A stretch of DNA of 64,000 nt from Flavobacteriaceae bacterium (GTDB taxonomy: Bacteria; Bacteroidota; Bacteroidia; Flavobacteriales; Flavobacteriaceae), in the NCBI GenBank assembly GCA_002694465.1, contig NZMG01000003.1, positions 139,860 through 203,859 of the forward strand, read 5' to 3'. Within the stretch, counting starts at the first letter, position 1, and each line of letters begins with the position of its first letter. The notes under the pieces are model-generated. The model saw nothing but the letters and a program-made list of their open reading frames with translations. It was not told the origin of the DNA and did not search any database. Below are positions 6,858 to 16,565 of this stretch, piece after piece. The position numbers and the translations under genes were made by a program.

Positions 6858-8192
6858 TTATTCGGCGTTGTCCAAAAATTCTTTAAATTTTTCGGCCCAC
6901 TTATCAAAAAATCGCTTTCCTCCTTTATTTGTTGTTACTTTTTCTTCATGCTCGCTATCTACACTTTCTAATTTCTCTTCCACTTCAGGAAGTTCATCAT
7001 TCAATGCCATTTTAGCCCCCTGGTTTTTGCTCTTTCCAGTTAAGCTATTTAACACCAATCCTACGGCAGTCGCATACATAGGACTTGTAGTTTCACTATC
7101 GCTATCTCCAGCCAAGTGTTCATTAGGATATCCTATGCGAGTATCCATTCCTGTGATATACTCTACCAATTGCTTTAAATGTTTTAATTGAGCTCCGCCT
7201 CCTGTTAAAACAATACCTGCAATTAATTTCTTTTTTTGCTCCTCGTGACCGTAATTTTTTATTTCCAGATATACCTGCTCGATAATTTCAACCACTCTAG
7301 CATGAATTATTTTTGAAAGATTTTTTAGTGTAATTTCCTTTGGTTCTCTACCACGTAATCCCGGGATTGATACAATTTCATTGTCTTTATTTTCTCCTGG
7401 CCAGGCGGAACCAAATTTAATTTTTAATAATTCGGCTTGCTTTTCAATGATGGAACAACCTTCTTTTATGTCTTCGGTAATCACATTTCCACCAAACGGA
7501 ATAACCGCAGTATGTCTAATGATTCCATCCTTAAAAATGGCCAAATCGGTAGTTCCACCCCCAATATCTATTAAAGCCACACCAGCTTCCTTTTCTTCTT
7601 GACTCAATACAGCATTTGCCGAAGCAAGCGGTTCAAGTGTTATTCCAGCCAATTCGAGACCAGCACTTTTTACACATCTACCAATATTTCTGATAGAAGA
7701 AACTTGCCCAACCACCACGTGAAAATTAGCTTCCAACCTCCCGCCATACATTCCAATAGGTTCTTTAATTTCAGCCTGTCCGTCTACTTTAAAATCTTGT
7801 GGTAATACGTGAATAATTTCTTCACCAGGCAACATCACTAGCTTATGTACTTGATTACAGAGCCTATCGATATCTTCATCGTTAATTACTTCATCGCTAT
7901 TAGAACGGGTTATATAATCACTATGCTGAAGGCTTCTGATGTGTTGACCGGCAATACCAACCACTACTTCAGAAATTTTCATTCCAGAAGATGTTTCAGC
8001 ATCTTGTACCGCTTGTTGAATGGACTGAATGGTTTGTGTAATATTGTTAACCACTCCTCGATGCACACCAAGACTTTTGGATTTACCAATACCCATAATC
8101 TCCATCTTTCCGTAATCATTTTTACGCCCAATCATAGCCACAATTTTTGTGGTTCCTATGTCCAATCCAACCGCAATGTTATTATTTTCCAT
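6858..8192 (-). CDS. ftsA: Cell division protein FtsA
   Basis: FtsA is an actin-family ATPase that tethers FtsZ filaments to the membrane. The N-terminal phosphate-binding motif VGLDIGTTKIVAMIG (residues 8-22), the second phosphate loop ALIDIGGGTTDLAIF and the adenosine motif GIVLTGGGAQLKHL are present. The SHS2-like 1C domain carries SDEVINDEDIDRL. The protein ends in an amphipathic helix (FFDKWAEKFKEFL), the expected membrane-targeting sequence. At 444 residues it is normal length. It sits between ftsQ and ftsZ with a 55-bp gap before ftsZ. Confidence 0.97.
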   Translation of the reverse strand: MENNNIAVGLDIGTTKIVAMIGRKNDYGKMEIMGIGKSKSLGVHRGVVNNITQTIQSIQQAVQDAETSSGMKISEVVVGIAGQHIRSLQHSDYITRSNSDEVINDEDIDRLCNQVHKLVMLPGEEIIHVLPQDFKVDGQAEIKEPIGMYGGRLEANFHVVVGQVSSIRNIGRCVKSAGLELAGITLEPLASANAVLSQEEKEAGVALIDIGGGTTDLAIFKDGIIRHTAVIPFGGNVITEDIKEGCSIIEKQAELLKIKFGSAWPGENKDNEIVSIPGLRGREPKEITLKNLSKIIHARVVEIIEQVYLEIKNYGHEEQKKKLIAGIVLTGGGAQLKHLKQLVEYITGMDTRIGYPNEHLAGDSDSETTSPMYATAVGLVLNSLTGKSKNQGAKMALNDELPEVEEKLESVDSEHEEKVTTNKGGKRFFDKWAEKFKEFLDNAE

Positions 8193-8195
8193 GTT

Positions 8196-8912
8196 CTATT
8201 TTTTTGTAGCCACTACTTGACTTCCAAACTGTAAATCCACTAAATTATAGGCAGATAGCCTTTTGTCTTTTTTTGCTTTTTGATAGAAAGCTTTAAAATT
8301 TTGAATCTTTTTATCAATATGCTTTAGGTCTCCAAACTGTACTTTAAATCCCTCTTTCCTTAAAATAAGCTCAACTTTTCCGTTTCTATTTTTATGAAGT
8401 CCAGACACAATCTGTTTCATAAAAGCGTCATTTTTTAATTTTAGGAGCAATGGTGTAAGCTCTGTAAAATCTGTTTTTGAACTGCCCGTTATTAATGGAA
8501 CTCTTGCTGAGTACACAGAGGAAATAGGCATTTTCTTTCCATCTTCATCAATATAAAAGTGGTTTGACCCCACCACTCTGGCAATAGGATTTCGTTGTTC
8601 TATTTTGGCTCCCAAACCACCATCAATTGTTATAAACACTTGGGCATCACGCACCATAGGGTTATTTAACAATCTCTCTTCCATCTCTTTCAAAACTAAA
8701 GTTTCTTTAGGGATACTCGTAACACTGTCGCTATTTTGTATTAACAATTTATTAACCGCCGTTAATGTGATAAAAGGGTTGTTTTCATCGGTAAACTTTA
8801 TATCAATATGTGAAATTTTACGCGAGTTGTTACGTTGTCTAGCAAATCCAAACAAGACCCCTGCAAGTACAATTACAAATAACAATTTTATGAATCCCCA
8901 AGTACCTTTCAT
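8196..8912 (-). CDS. ftsQ: Cell division protein FtsQ
   Basis: This is a bitopic membrane protein: a short basic N terminus, one transmembrane helix near residues 7-24 (FIKLLFVIVLAGVLFGFA), then a periplasmic POTRA/FtsQ domain. Sequence identity to proteobacterial FtsQ is low, and the assignment rests on the topology, the RNPIARV and YIDEDGKKMP segments typical of FtsQ, and the position between murC and ftsA. FtsQ forms the divisome subcomplex with FtsL and FtsB. Its start overlaps the murC stop by 4 bp (ATGA), indicating translational coupling. Confidence 0.92.
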   Translation of the reverse strand: MKGTWGFIKLLFVIVLAGVLFGFARQRNNSRKISHIDIKFTDENNPFITLTAVNKLLIQNSDSVTSIPKETLVLKEMEERLLNNPMVRDAQVFITIDGGLGAKIEQRNPIARVVGSNHFYIDEDGKKMPISSVYSARVPLITGSSKTDFTELTPLLLKLKNDAFMKQIVSGLHKNRNGKVELILRKEGFKVQFGDLKHIDKKIQNFKAFYQKAKKDKRLSAYNLVDLQFGSQVVATKK

Positions 8913-10255
8913 TGCTTTAAATATTGAGTTACTTTTTCTACTTCCGCGCCAATGTCACCTGCACCAACCATCAATTTCACCTTACAATGGGAGGACTTTA
9001 ACTTTTCATTTAAAGACTCTTTAGTAATTAACGCCTTTTTAGGGTTCGAAATTTTATTCAAGAGCCATTCTGAATGAATCCCAACTATGGGTACTTCACG
9101 CGCTGGATATATTTCTAAAAGGAAGATTTCATCAAAATGTGAAAGGCTTTTGGCGAATCCATCACCAAAATCCCGAGTGCGGCTAAACAAATGTGGTTGA
9201 AAAACAATCACTTTTTTATCGTTAGGATACATTTCTGAAACCGCTTGAAAAAGGGCATCAATCTCGGTAGGATGATGAGCATAATCGTCTATTAACACTA
9301 AATTTTCGGTTTTAATTTTATACGAAAATCTACGTTGAACCCCTCTAAAAGATAATAAAGCTTTGGGCAGGCCGGGAGTTGGGGTTCCCGCAGAAATGGC
9401 CATACCCAAAGCTGTTACCGCATTATGTAGGTTATGATGACCAGGGATGATAAATTGCAAGTTTTTAATTGTTTCATTCGGTGTTTTTAGATCAAAAACA
9501 TAGGTTCCATTTTCAATTCGAACACGCTGTGCTTCAAAGTCGGCATCTTCTTCTATGGCCACCGTTTGACCATTTAATGGAAGTCCCTTTTTATGTAATA
9601 AATGTTCTTTGTTTTTAATTAATTTTGAAAATTCTTTGAAAGAATCTTCAATGCTGGAAGCATCTCCATAAATATCCAAATGATCTGCATCCATCGAGGT
9701 AACACAAGCAATATCGGGTTGCAACTGAAGGAAGGAACGGTCAAATTCATCTGCTTCTACCACTGTGATTTCAGTTCCTTTGCTAATAAAATTAGAGTTG
9801 TAATTTTCGGCAATACCACCCAAAAATGCGGTCACAGGCATATTACATTCGGCCATTAAATGGCCTAAAATTGCTGAAGTTGTTGTCTTCCCATGAGTTC
9901 CTGCCACTGCTAAACACAAGGTATTTTTGGTTACTTCACCCAATAGTTTTGCTCGTTTAACAACCTCATATCCTTCAGTTGTAAAATGGTTTAAAATGGC
10001 GCATTCTTTTGGAATAGCTGGTGTATACACAATAAGTGAATTTTCTATTGTTAAACCTTTTGGAATTTCCGAAACGGCATCTTTAAAAGTGATTTCCATC
10101 CCTTCTTTTACTAGCTCATCGGTTAAATGGGTAGTAGTTTTATCATATCCAAATACTTTTTTACCCAATAATTTTACATATCGCGCCAAAGCACTCATTC
10201 CAATACCGCCAATGCCAACAAAAAAAACGTTCGATATGTTTTCTAAAGGTTTCAA
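8909..10255 (-). CDS. murC: UDP-N-acetylmuramate--L-alanine ligase MurC
   Basis: MurC adds L-alanine to UDP-MurNAc, the first peptide-stem step of peptidoglycan synthesis in the cytoplasm. The N-terminal UDP-binding motif is VGIGGIGMSALA, the ATP-binding P-loop of Mur ligases is AGTHGKTTTSA (near residue 118), and the C-terminal domain has DDYAHHPTEI and FQPHLFSRT, diagnostic for MurC/Mpl. At 448 residues it is of usual length. MurC rather than Mpl is supported by the dcw position between murG and ftsQ. Confidence 0.97.
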   Translation of the reverse strand: MKPLENISNVFFVGIGGIGMSALARYVKLLGKKVFGYDKTTTHLTDELVKEGMEITFKDAVSEIPKGLTIENSLIVYTPAIPKECAILNHFTTEGYEVVKRAKLLGEVTKNTLCLAVAGTHGKTTTSAILGHLMAECNMPVTAFLGGIAENYNSNFISKGTEITVVEADEFDRSFLQLQPDIACVTSMDADHLDIYGDASSIEDSFKEFSKLIKNKEHLLHKKGLPLNGQTVAIEEDADFEAQRVRIENGTYVFDLKTPNETIKNLQFIIPGHHNLHNAVTALGMAISAGTPTPGLPKALLSFRGVQRRFSYKIKTENLVLIDDYAHHPTEIDALFQAVSEMYPNDKKVIVFQPHLFSRTRDFGDGFAKSLSHFDEIFLLEIYPAREVPIVGIHSEWLLNKISNPKKALITKESLNEKLKSSHCKVKLMVGAGDIGAEVEKVTQYLKQ

Positions 10256-10257
10256 TT

Positions 10258-11349
10258 TTACTTTTTCAATAGTTTTTCAATTTCTTCAACAATAGCTTTT
10301 GTAGCATTAGGTTTTGCTAACTTTTTAATGTTCTCTGAAAGCTTCAATTGCAATTCTTTAGATTGAATGACTTCAGAAAATTTAGTTTCAAAATCCGCAT
10401 CCAAATCGGCTTCTTTAATAAGTATGGCAGCATGTTGCTTTACAATGGAATGTGCATTTTTGGTTTGATGGTCCTCTGCCACATTGGGCGATGGAATAAA
10501 AATTACTGGCTTTCCAACTAAGCATAATTCTGAAACAGATAACGCCCCAGCACGTGAAATAATAATATCTGAAGCTGCATACGCCAAATCCATAGTATTT
10601 AAAAATGCGTGTACTTGAACATTCTTGGAAGCTCTGTTTTTATAGGTTTCATGATAATATTTCCCACATTGCCAGATAACTTGTAGTTGGTTCTCTTCAA
10701 AAAAAGAAAGTTCATTTTCTATAAGTTGGTTTATTCTCATAGCACCTAAACTTCCACCTAACACCAAGAGGGTTTTCTTAGTTTTATCAAGTTTAAAATA
10801 TGTTTGCCCTTCTTCTCTTTTTGAATGTATTTCTAATAAATCTTGTCTCACAGGATTGCCCGTTACTACGAGTTTTTCCTTCGGAAAAAATTGCTCCATT
10901 CCCTCATAGGCCACACAAATGGTTTTTACTTTTTTACTTAACCATTTATTGGTAATACCTGCGTGACTATTTTGCTCCTGAATCAATGAAGGAACTTTTC
11001 TTCGGGAAGCAACCCGAAGCAAAGGAGCGCTTGCATATCCCCCTGTACCAATGGCAACGTCAGGTTTAAAATCTTTGATGATTCTCTTTGCTCGAATAAG
11101 ACTCGAAGCTAACTTTAAAGGAAACTTCAAGTTGCTCACTTTCAAGTTACGCTGCAATCCTGAAATCCAAAGCCCTTCAATTTTATATCCTGCTTGTGGT
11201 ACTTTCTCCATTTCCATACGGTCTTTAGCACCCACAAAAAGAAATTCGGCATTGGGATAGCGAACTTTTAATTCGTTAGCAATGGCTACAGCTGGGTAAA
11301 TATGACCCCCAGTTCCTCCTCCTGATATGATAAATTTATAAGGCTTCAC
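10258..11349 (-). CDS. murG: UDP-GlcNAc:lipid I N-acetylglucosaminyltransferase MurG
   Basis: MurG converts lipid I to lipid II at the inner face of the cytoplasmic membrane. The GT-B fold is shown by the N-terminal glycine loop [16 protein letters not shown] (residues 9-24), the second glycine motif [12 protein letters not shown] and the donor-binding segment [24 protein letters not shown]. Length is 363 residues. Its start overlaps the end of ftsW by 14 bp. Confidence 0.97.
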   Translation of the reverse strand: MKPYKFIISGGGTGGHIYPAVAIANELKVRYPNAEFLFVGAKDRMEMEKVPQAGYKIEGLWISGLQRNLKVSNLKFPLKLASSLIRAKRIIKDFKPDVAIGTGGYASAPLLRVASRRKVPSLIQEQNSHAGITNKWLSKKVKTICVAYEGMEQFFPKEKLVVTGNPVRQDLLEIHSKREEGQTYFKLDKTKKTLLVLGGSLGAMRINQLIENELSFFEENQLQVIWQCGKYYHETYKNRASKNVQVHAFLNTMDLAYAASDIIISRAGALSVSELCLVGKPVIFIPSPNVAEDHQTKNAHSIVKQHAAILIKEADLDADFETKFSEVIQSKELQLKLSENIKKLAKPNATKAIVEEIEKLLKK

Positions 11350-12526
11350 TTAAAATATCTAATGGATTTTCTTCTTCTTGTTCTTTTATTTGAACTTCTC
11401 TTTTTGCACTTACACTTAAAATCATTCCCAATGCTAAACAGGTCATCCAAATGGACGTTCCTCCACTACTAATCAGTGGCAAGGTTTGCCCGGTTACAGG
11501 AAATAATTCCACCGCAACGCCCATATTTATAAGTGCTTGAAATATGATGGGTAGCCCCACTCCTGCGACCAATAATTTTCCAAATAACGAGGTACTTTTA
11601 TAAATCACAATAATTAATCGGAAAAGCAACAACAAATACAAAAGCAGTAATATTAAACCCCCTGCAATGCCAAATTCTTCTACTATGACCGCATAAATAA
11701 AATCTGAAGAAGATTGTGGTAAAAAATTCTTCTGTACACTTTTACCAGGTCCTAATCCTACCACACCCCCTGAAGCAATGGCAATTTTGGCTTTTTCTAT
11801 TTGATAATCTGCTTCAGTATCTTCTTTATCTGCAAAGTTTTCAACTCTACTTATCCAGGTATCTACACGATTAGGGAAAACGCCTGGAAAGGCCTTTGCT
11901 GTTAAAACAAACAATGTTAAAAATAACAGACCAGCGCCAAGGATAATTCCGAGGTATCTAAGAGGATAGCCTCCTATAAATACCAAGACAACCACCATAG
12001 CAAACAGAATTGCGGTAGTAGAGAAATTTGCTGGAAGAATAAGGGCTAAAACGATAAATACTGGCAACCAAAGAGGTACTAAAGTTTCCTTAAAGCTTAT
12101 TTCTTTGTCTTTAATTCTGGATAAATATCGTGCTACATAGGTCATTAACACCACTGCCGCCAAGGCCGAAGTTTGAAAAGTAACCCCAACAAAAGGAATC
12201 CGAATCCATCTACTTGCATTAGCCCCTTCAATAGTATTTCCTTGCGCTAATGTGATTAACAAAAGAATAATAACGATGGGTAATGCAATAATAGAAAGTC
12301 CTCTAAAATAATGGTACGGAATTTTATGCACACCGTATAAGATGGCAAATCCTAAAAGCAAATGGGCAAAATGTTTTAATAAAAACTGAATCGTATTTCC
12401 ATTCCCGTATAAATAAGCCAAATTGCTACTGGCACTGTATACAGGTAAAAAAGAAAACAATGCTAAAAGGGCAACTACTGCCCAAATAGCCTTATCTCCT
12501 TGTAAGTATTGAAATACGTTTTTCAT
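11336..12526 (-). CDS. ftsW: Lipid II polymerase FtsW (SEDS family)
   Basis: This polytopic membrane protein has about ten transmembrane helices and belongs to the SEDS family of septal peptidoglycan glycosyltransferases. Recognisable SEDS segments are [12 protein letters not shown], the long periplasmic loop with [23 protein letters not shown], and [17 protein letters not shown] near the C terminus. It works with the neighbouring class B PBP (FtsI). The position between murD and murG in dcw supports FtsW rather than the elongation paralogue RodA. Confidence 0.95.
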   Translation of the reverse strand: MKNVFQYLQGDKAIWAVVALLALFSFLPVYSASSNLAYLYGNGNTIQFLLKHFAHLLLGFAILYGVHKIPYHYFRGLSIIALPIVIILLLITLAQGNTIEGANASRWIRIPFVGVTFQTSALAAVVLMTYVARYLSRIKDKEISFKETLVPLWLPVFIVLALILPANFSTTAILFAMVVVLVFIGGYPLRYLGIILGAGLLFLTLFVLTAKAFPGVFPNRVDTWISRVENFADKEDTEADYQIEKAKIAIASGGVVGLGPGKSVQKNFLPQSSSDFIYAVIVEEFGIAGGLILLLLYLLLLFRLIIVIYKSTSLFGKLLVAGVGLPIIFQALINMGVAVELFPVTGQTLPLISSGGTSIWMTCLALGMILSVSAKREVQIKEQEEENPLDILSEAL

Positions 12527-12530
12527 TTAA

Positions 12531-13865
12531 CTAAAGATTTCTAACAGCTTCTTTAAATTGTCTTCCTCGGTCTTCATAATTTTCGAATAAATCGAAACTG
12601 GCACACGCTGGAGATAGTAAAACCGTATCCCCTTTTTCTGAAAGTCTATAGGCTACTTGTACTGCGTCACGCATACTTTCAGTTTCTACCATGATATCGA
12701 CCACATTCCCAAAGGCTTTTATTATTTTATCATTATCTACTCCCAAACAAATAATTGCTTTCACCTTTTCATTTACCAAGGGAAGTAATTCTTCATATTC
12801 ATTGCCTTTATCTACTCCTCCCACAATCCAAACAGTGGGTGATTCCATGCTGTCTAAGGCATAAAACGTAGCATTAACATTGGTTGCTTTGGAGTCGTTG
12901 ATGTACACCACATTGTTAATTTTAAGCACTTTCTCTAATCGATGCTCTACTCCCTGAAAACTCTCCAAGGATTGTCGAATCGTATCTTTACGTATTCGAA
13001 GTAGCGTAGCTACCGTAGAGGCTGCCATGGCATTTTTTAAATTATGATTTCCAGTTAATTGTAGATTTGTGATTGGCATGGTATGTGAGTTTATTTTTGT
13101 TTTTATGATGATATTTTTGTTTTCTATATATGCGCCCTCATCAAGTTTTTTATCCAATGAAAAAGGCAATAATTGTGATTGAATTGGATGTTCTGAAAGC
13201 CATTTCCCGATAACTTCATCATCTGCATCGTAAATGAAAAAGTCTTCCTTTGTTTGATTCATGGCTATCCGAAATTTTGAAGCGATATACTTATTGAAAT
13301 CATAGTCATATCGATCTAAATGATCCGGTGTAATGTTGGTTAAGACTGCTATATGCGGTCTAAAAGTCTCAATACCGTCTAACTGAAAACTACTCAACTC
13401 CAATACATAATTCTCGTTTTTATCTTCAGCAACAAGTTGGGCAAAACTTTTCCCAATGTTTCCTCCTAAAGCCACATTCAACTCATCTTTCAGCAATGCA
13501 TAAGACAAACTAGCGGTAGTGGTTTTCCCATTACTCCCAGTTATTCCTATGATAGTAGCTTCAGTATATTCTGAAGCAAATTCGATTTCAGAAATTACCT
13601 TCACGTTAGCCTCTTTCAGCTTTACTATCAAAGGTGCTTTTTCCGGAATTCCCGGACTTTTCATAACGACATCTGCCGATAGTATTTTAGCTTCGGTATG
13701 ACCCTCGTCTTCCCATTCAATCTCATGATGTAAAAGAACTTTTTTATAGATTTCTTTTATTTTTCCGAAGTCTGAAACAAAGACTTCAAACCCCCTTTTC
13801 TTTCCTAAAATGGCCGTGCCCACACCACTTTCTCCTCCGCCCAATATGACCAGCCTTTTTGCCAC
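12531..13865 (-). CDS. murD: UDP-N-acetylmuramoyl-L-alanine--D-glutamate ligase MurD
   Basis: MurD adds D-glutamate to UDP-MurNAc-L-Ala. The Rossmann-like N terminus (LVILGGGESGVGTAIL), the ATP loop IIGITGSNGKTTTASL, the metal-binding LTNITPDHLDRYDYDFNKY region and the C-terminal NDSKATNVNA and LSPACASFDLFENYEDRG motifs are all present. The SPACASFD motif is specific to MurD among Mur ligases. Length 444. It lies 3 bp after mraY. Confidence 0.97.
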   Translation of the reverse strand: MAKRLVILGGGESGVGTAILGKKRGFEVFVSDFGKIKEIYKKVLLHHEIEWEDEGHTEAKILSADVVMKSPGIPEKAPLIVKLKEANVKVISEIEFASEYTEATIIGITGSNGKTTTASLSYALLKDELNVALGGNIGKSFAQLVAEDKNENYVLELSSFQLDGIETFRPHIAVLTNITPDHLDRYDYDFNKYIASKFRIAMNQTKEDFFIYDADDEVIGKWLSEHPIQSQLLPFSLDKKLDEGAYIENKNIIIKTKINSHTMPITNLQLTGNHNLKNAMAASTVATLLRIRKDTIRQSLESFQGVEHRLEKVLKINNVVYINDSKATNVNATFYALDSMESPTVWIVGGVDKGNEYEELLPLVNEKVKAIICLGVDNDKIIKAFGNVVDIMVETESMRDAVQVAYRLSEKGDTVLLSPACASFDLFENYEDRGRQFKEAVRNL

Positions 13866-13867
13866 CT

Positions 13868-15100
13868 TTATCTAATTTTTAATGTTACAATGGTGATCAC
13901 CGCAAGCACAATACTTACAATCCAAAACCGAGTAACAATCTTACTTTCGTGATAGCCTTTAACCTGATAATGATGGTGTAAGGGTGACATTCTGAAAATC
14001 CTACGCCCTTCTCCATATTTCTTTTTGGTGTATTTAAACCAACTTACTTGCATCACTACCGAAAGATTTTCCATTAAGAAAATTCCACAGAGAATAGGGA
14101 TAAGCCATTCTTTTCTAATGGCAATCGCTATTACTGCAATGATTCCACCAATGGTTAAGCTTCCTGTATCTCCCATAAAAACTTGAGCCGGATAGGCATT
14201 GTACCATAAAAACCCAATAAGTGCCCCCACAAATGCCATAATAAAAATGGTCAACTCACCCGTATTGGGGATGTACATAATGTTGAGATAATCTGAAAAA
14301 ATTACGTTCCCCGAAACCCAAGCGAAAATGGCAAGGGTCACTCCTATGATTGCCGAAGTACCTGCAGCTAGGCCGTCTATTCCATCGGTTAAGTTTGCTC
14401 CATTGGAAACGGCTGTAATAATGAAAATGACAATCGGGATAAAAACCAGCCAAGCGTAATCTTTGTATTCATCTCCTGCCCAAGTGACTAGTTTTTCATA
14501 ATTGATTTCGTTGTCTTTAACAAAGGGAAGGGTTGTTAAAAGAGTTTTCTCCTCTGCATAAAAATCTTTATCTGCCTTTTGAGTAATTTCGGTTTGATTT
14601 GGAATTTTATCTACTTTCTCTCTCCTTACGGTGATGTCGTCGTGAAAATACATGGTAGCCCCTATAATAATTCCTAAGCCAACCTGCCCAAAGACTTTAA
14701 ATTTTCCTGGTAGCCCTGCTTTATCTTTTTTGAATTTTTTAATGTAGTCGTCAATAAACCCAATTGTTCCCATCCAAATGGTGGTCACCAATAGCATGAT
14801 GACATAAATATTCTCCAACTTGGCAAAAAGAAGTACTGGAATGATGGTGGCTAAAATGATAATGATTCCACCCATAGTTGGAGTTCCTGCCTTTTCATTT
14901 TGTCCTTCCAACCCCAAGTTTCTAATGGTTTCCCCTACTTGTTTTTTCTGAAGAAACGCTATGATTTTCTTACCATAGATGGTAGCGATAAACAGTGAAA
15001 GCATTACTGCTAAAGCCGCTCTAAATGTGATGAACTGAAAGAGTCCAGCACCTGGCAAGTCATAGGTTTTATCGAGAAAATCAAACAAGTAATACAGCAT
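13868..15100 (-). CDS. mraY: Phospho-N-acetylmuramoyl-pentapeptide-transferase MraY
   Basis: MraY transfers phospho-MurNAc-pentapeptide to undecaprenyl phosphate, making lipid I. It has about ten transmembrane helices with the conserved cytoplasmic motifs [40 protein letters not shown] and [12 protein letters not shown], and ends with MSPLHHHYQ. It is 410 residues against about 360 in E. coli; the extra length is mostly a hydrophilic insert of about 60 residues after [14 protein letters not shown], as is usual in Bacteroidetes. Confidence 0.97.
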   Translation of the reverse strand: MLYYLFDFLDKTYDLPGAGLFQFITFRAALAVMLSLFIATIYGKKIIAFLQKKQVGETIRNLGLEGQNEKAGTPTMGGIIIILATIIPVLLFAKLENIYVIMLLVTTIWMGTIGFIDDYIKKFKKDKAGLPGKFKVFGQVGLGIIIGATMYFHDDITVRREKVDKIPNQTEITQKADKDFYAEEKTLLTTLPFVKDNEINYEKLVTWAGDEYKDYAWLVFIPIVIFIITAVSNGANLTDGIDGLAAGTSAIIGVTLAIFAWVSGNVIFSDYLNIMYIPNTGELTIFIMAFVGALIGFLWYNAYPAQVFMGDTGSLTIGGIIAVIAIAIRKEWLIPILCGIFLMENLSVVMQVSWFKYTKKKYGEGRRIFRMSPLHHHYQVKGYHESKIVTRFWIVSIVLAVITIVTLKIR

Positions 15101-15101
15101 C

Positions 15102-16565
15102 TTATTTATGTAAATCGGTTAGCATTTGGTTTACTATTTTAAAATCGTCAAAATCGAATCGCTCTCCTTTAATTTCTTGGTAGGTTTCGTGACCTTTTCC
15201 AGCTATTAAAACAATATCTCCTTCATTAGCCATTTGACATGCCGTTTTAATGGCTTGCCTTCTATCGGTAATGGAAAGTGTTTTTTTATAATGCGTTGGG
15301 GAAACTCCCTTTTCAATGGCTTCAATGATAAGCTCGGGGTCTTCATTTCTTGGGTTATCACTCGTAAAAATCACTTTTGTACTTAGTGTTGCAGCAATGT
15401 TTCCCATTTTAGGTCTTTTTTCAGCATCGCGATTTCCACCACATCCTACCACCGTAATTAATTCTTCATTTCCAGTCCTGATGGAATTAATGGTTTCCAA
15501 TACATTTTTCAAGGCATCTGGTGTGTGTGCATAATCTACTATGGCTGTTATATTTTTTGAAGAAACAGCATATTGAAATCTCCCGTCCACGCTTTCCAAG
15601 GTGCTCATTAGTTGAAGCGCCTCCATAGTTTCCAATCCTAATAAATCGGAAGCACCATAAATGGCTAATAAGTTGTATGCATTAAAATTACCTATAAGTT
15701 TTACCCACAATTCATGAGTATTTATTTTGAGTAACAAACCTGTAAACTGATTTTCTAAAATCTGGGCTTTATAGTCTGCCATACTCTTTAGAGCATAGGT
15801 ATATTTCTTAGCCAATGTGTTTTGAAGCATTACTGGACCATTTTTATCATCCACATTTGTTAATGCGAAAGCCGATTTTGGTAAAGCATCAAAAAAGGAT
15901 TTTTTTACATCGCGGTATTCTTTAAAGTCTTTATGATAGTCTAAATGATCGTGCGAAAGATTGGTAAAAATACCTCCTGCAAAATGCAATGCTTCAGTAC
16001 GCTTTTGATGAATTCCATGAGAACTAACTTCCATAAAACAATACTCTACCCCAGCATCGACCATTTCTCGTAAATACTTATTAATAGTTAGCGAGTCTGG
16101 TGTAGTATGCGTTGCAGGATAGGTTGTATCTCCTACTTTAATATTTACTGTGGAAAGTAAGCCCGTTTCAAATCCTGCATTTTTGAAAAGCTCATAAAGC
16201 AAGGTTGAAATGGTAGTTTTTCCGTTGGTTCCTGTAACTCCTACGAGTTTTAGATTTTCGGAAGGATTCTCGTAAAAGTTCGCCGCCATAAAGGCAAGTG
16301 CTTGTTGAGAGTCCTTTACCTGAACGTACGTAATACCGTTAATAATAATTTCTGGTAAGGTTTCACAAACAATAGCAATAGCTCCTTTTTCTGAAGCCAT
16401 TTTAATAAAGTCATGTCCGTCAGAAAGTGTTCCTTTAATCGCTACAAACACATCGTTAAGTGCCACTTTACGAGAATCGAATTCAATATTCGTGATGGCC
16501 ACAGAGGTATTCCCCACAACTTTTTCGAGGGTTACTTTATACAATATGTCTTTTAACAAAATCAC
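15102..16565 (-). CDS. murE: UDP-MurNAc-tripeptide synthetase MurE (meso-DAP type)
   Basis: MurE adds the third residue of the peptide stem. The ATP loop is [16 protein letters not shown], and the substrate region contains [11 protein letters not shown] and the DNPRNEDP motif. The DNPR sequence is the known marker for meso-diaminopimelate specificity, so the peptidoglycan is predicted to be of the DAP type. Length 487. Its start overlaps the ftsI stop by 4 bp. Confidence 0.97.
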   Translation of the reverse strand: MILLKDILYKVTLEKVVGNTSVAITNIEFDSRKVALNDVFVAIKGTLSDGHDFIKMASEKGAIAIVCETLPEIIINGITYVQVKDSQQALAFMAANFYENPSENLKLVGVTGTNGKTTISTLLYELFKNAGFETGLLSTVNIKVGDTTYPATHTTPDSLTINKYLREMVDAGVEYCFMEVSSHGIHQKRTEALHFAGGIFTNLSHDHLDYHKDFKEYRDVKKSFFDALPKSAFALTNVDDKNGPVMLQNTLAKKYTYALKSMADYKAQILENQFTGLLLKINTHELWVKLIGNFNAYNLLAIYGASDLLGLETMEALQLMSTLESVDGRFQYAVSSKNITAIVDYAHTPDALKNVLETINSIRTGNEELITVVGCGGNRDAEKRPKMGNIAATLSTKVIFTSDNPRNEDPELIIEAIEKGVSPTHYKKTLSITDRRQAIKTACQMANEGDIVLIAGKGHETYQEIKGERFDFDDFKIVNQMLTDLHK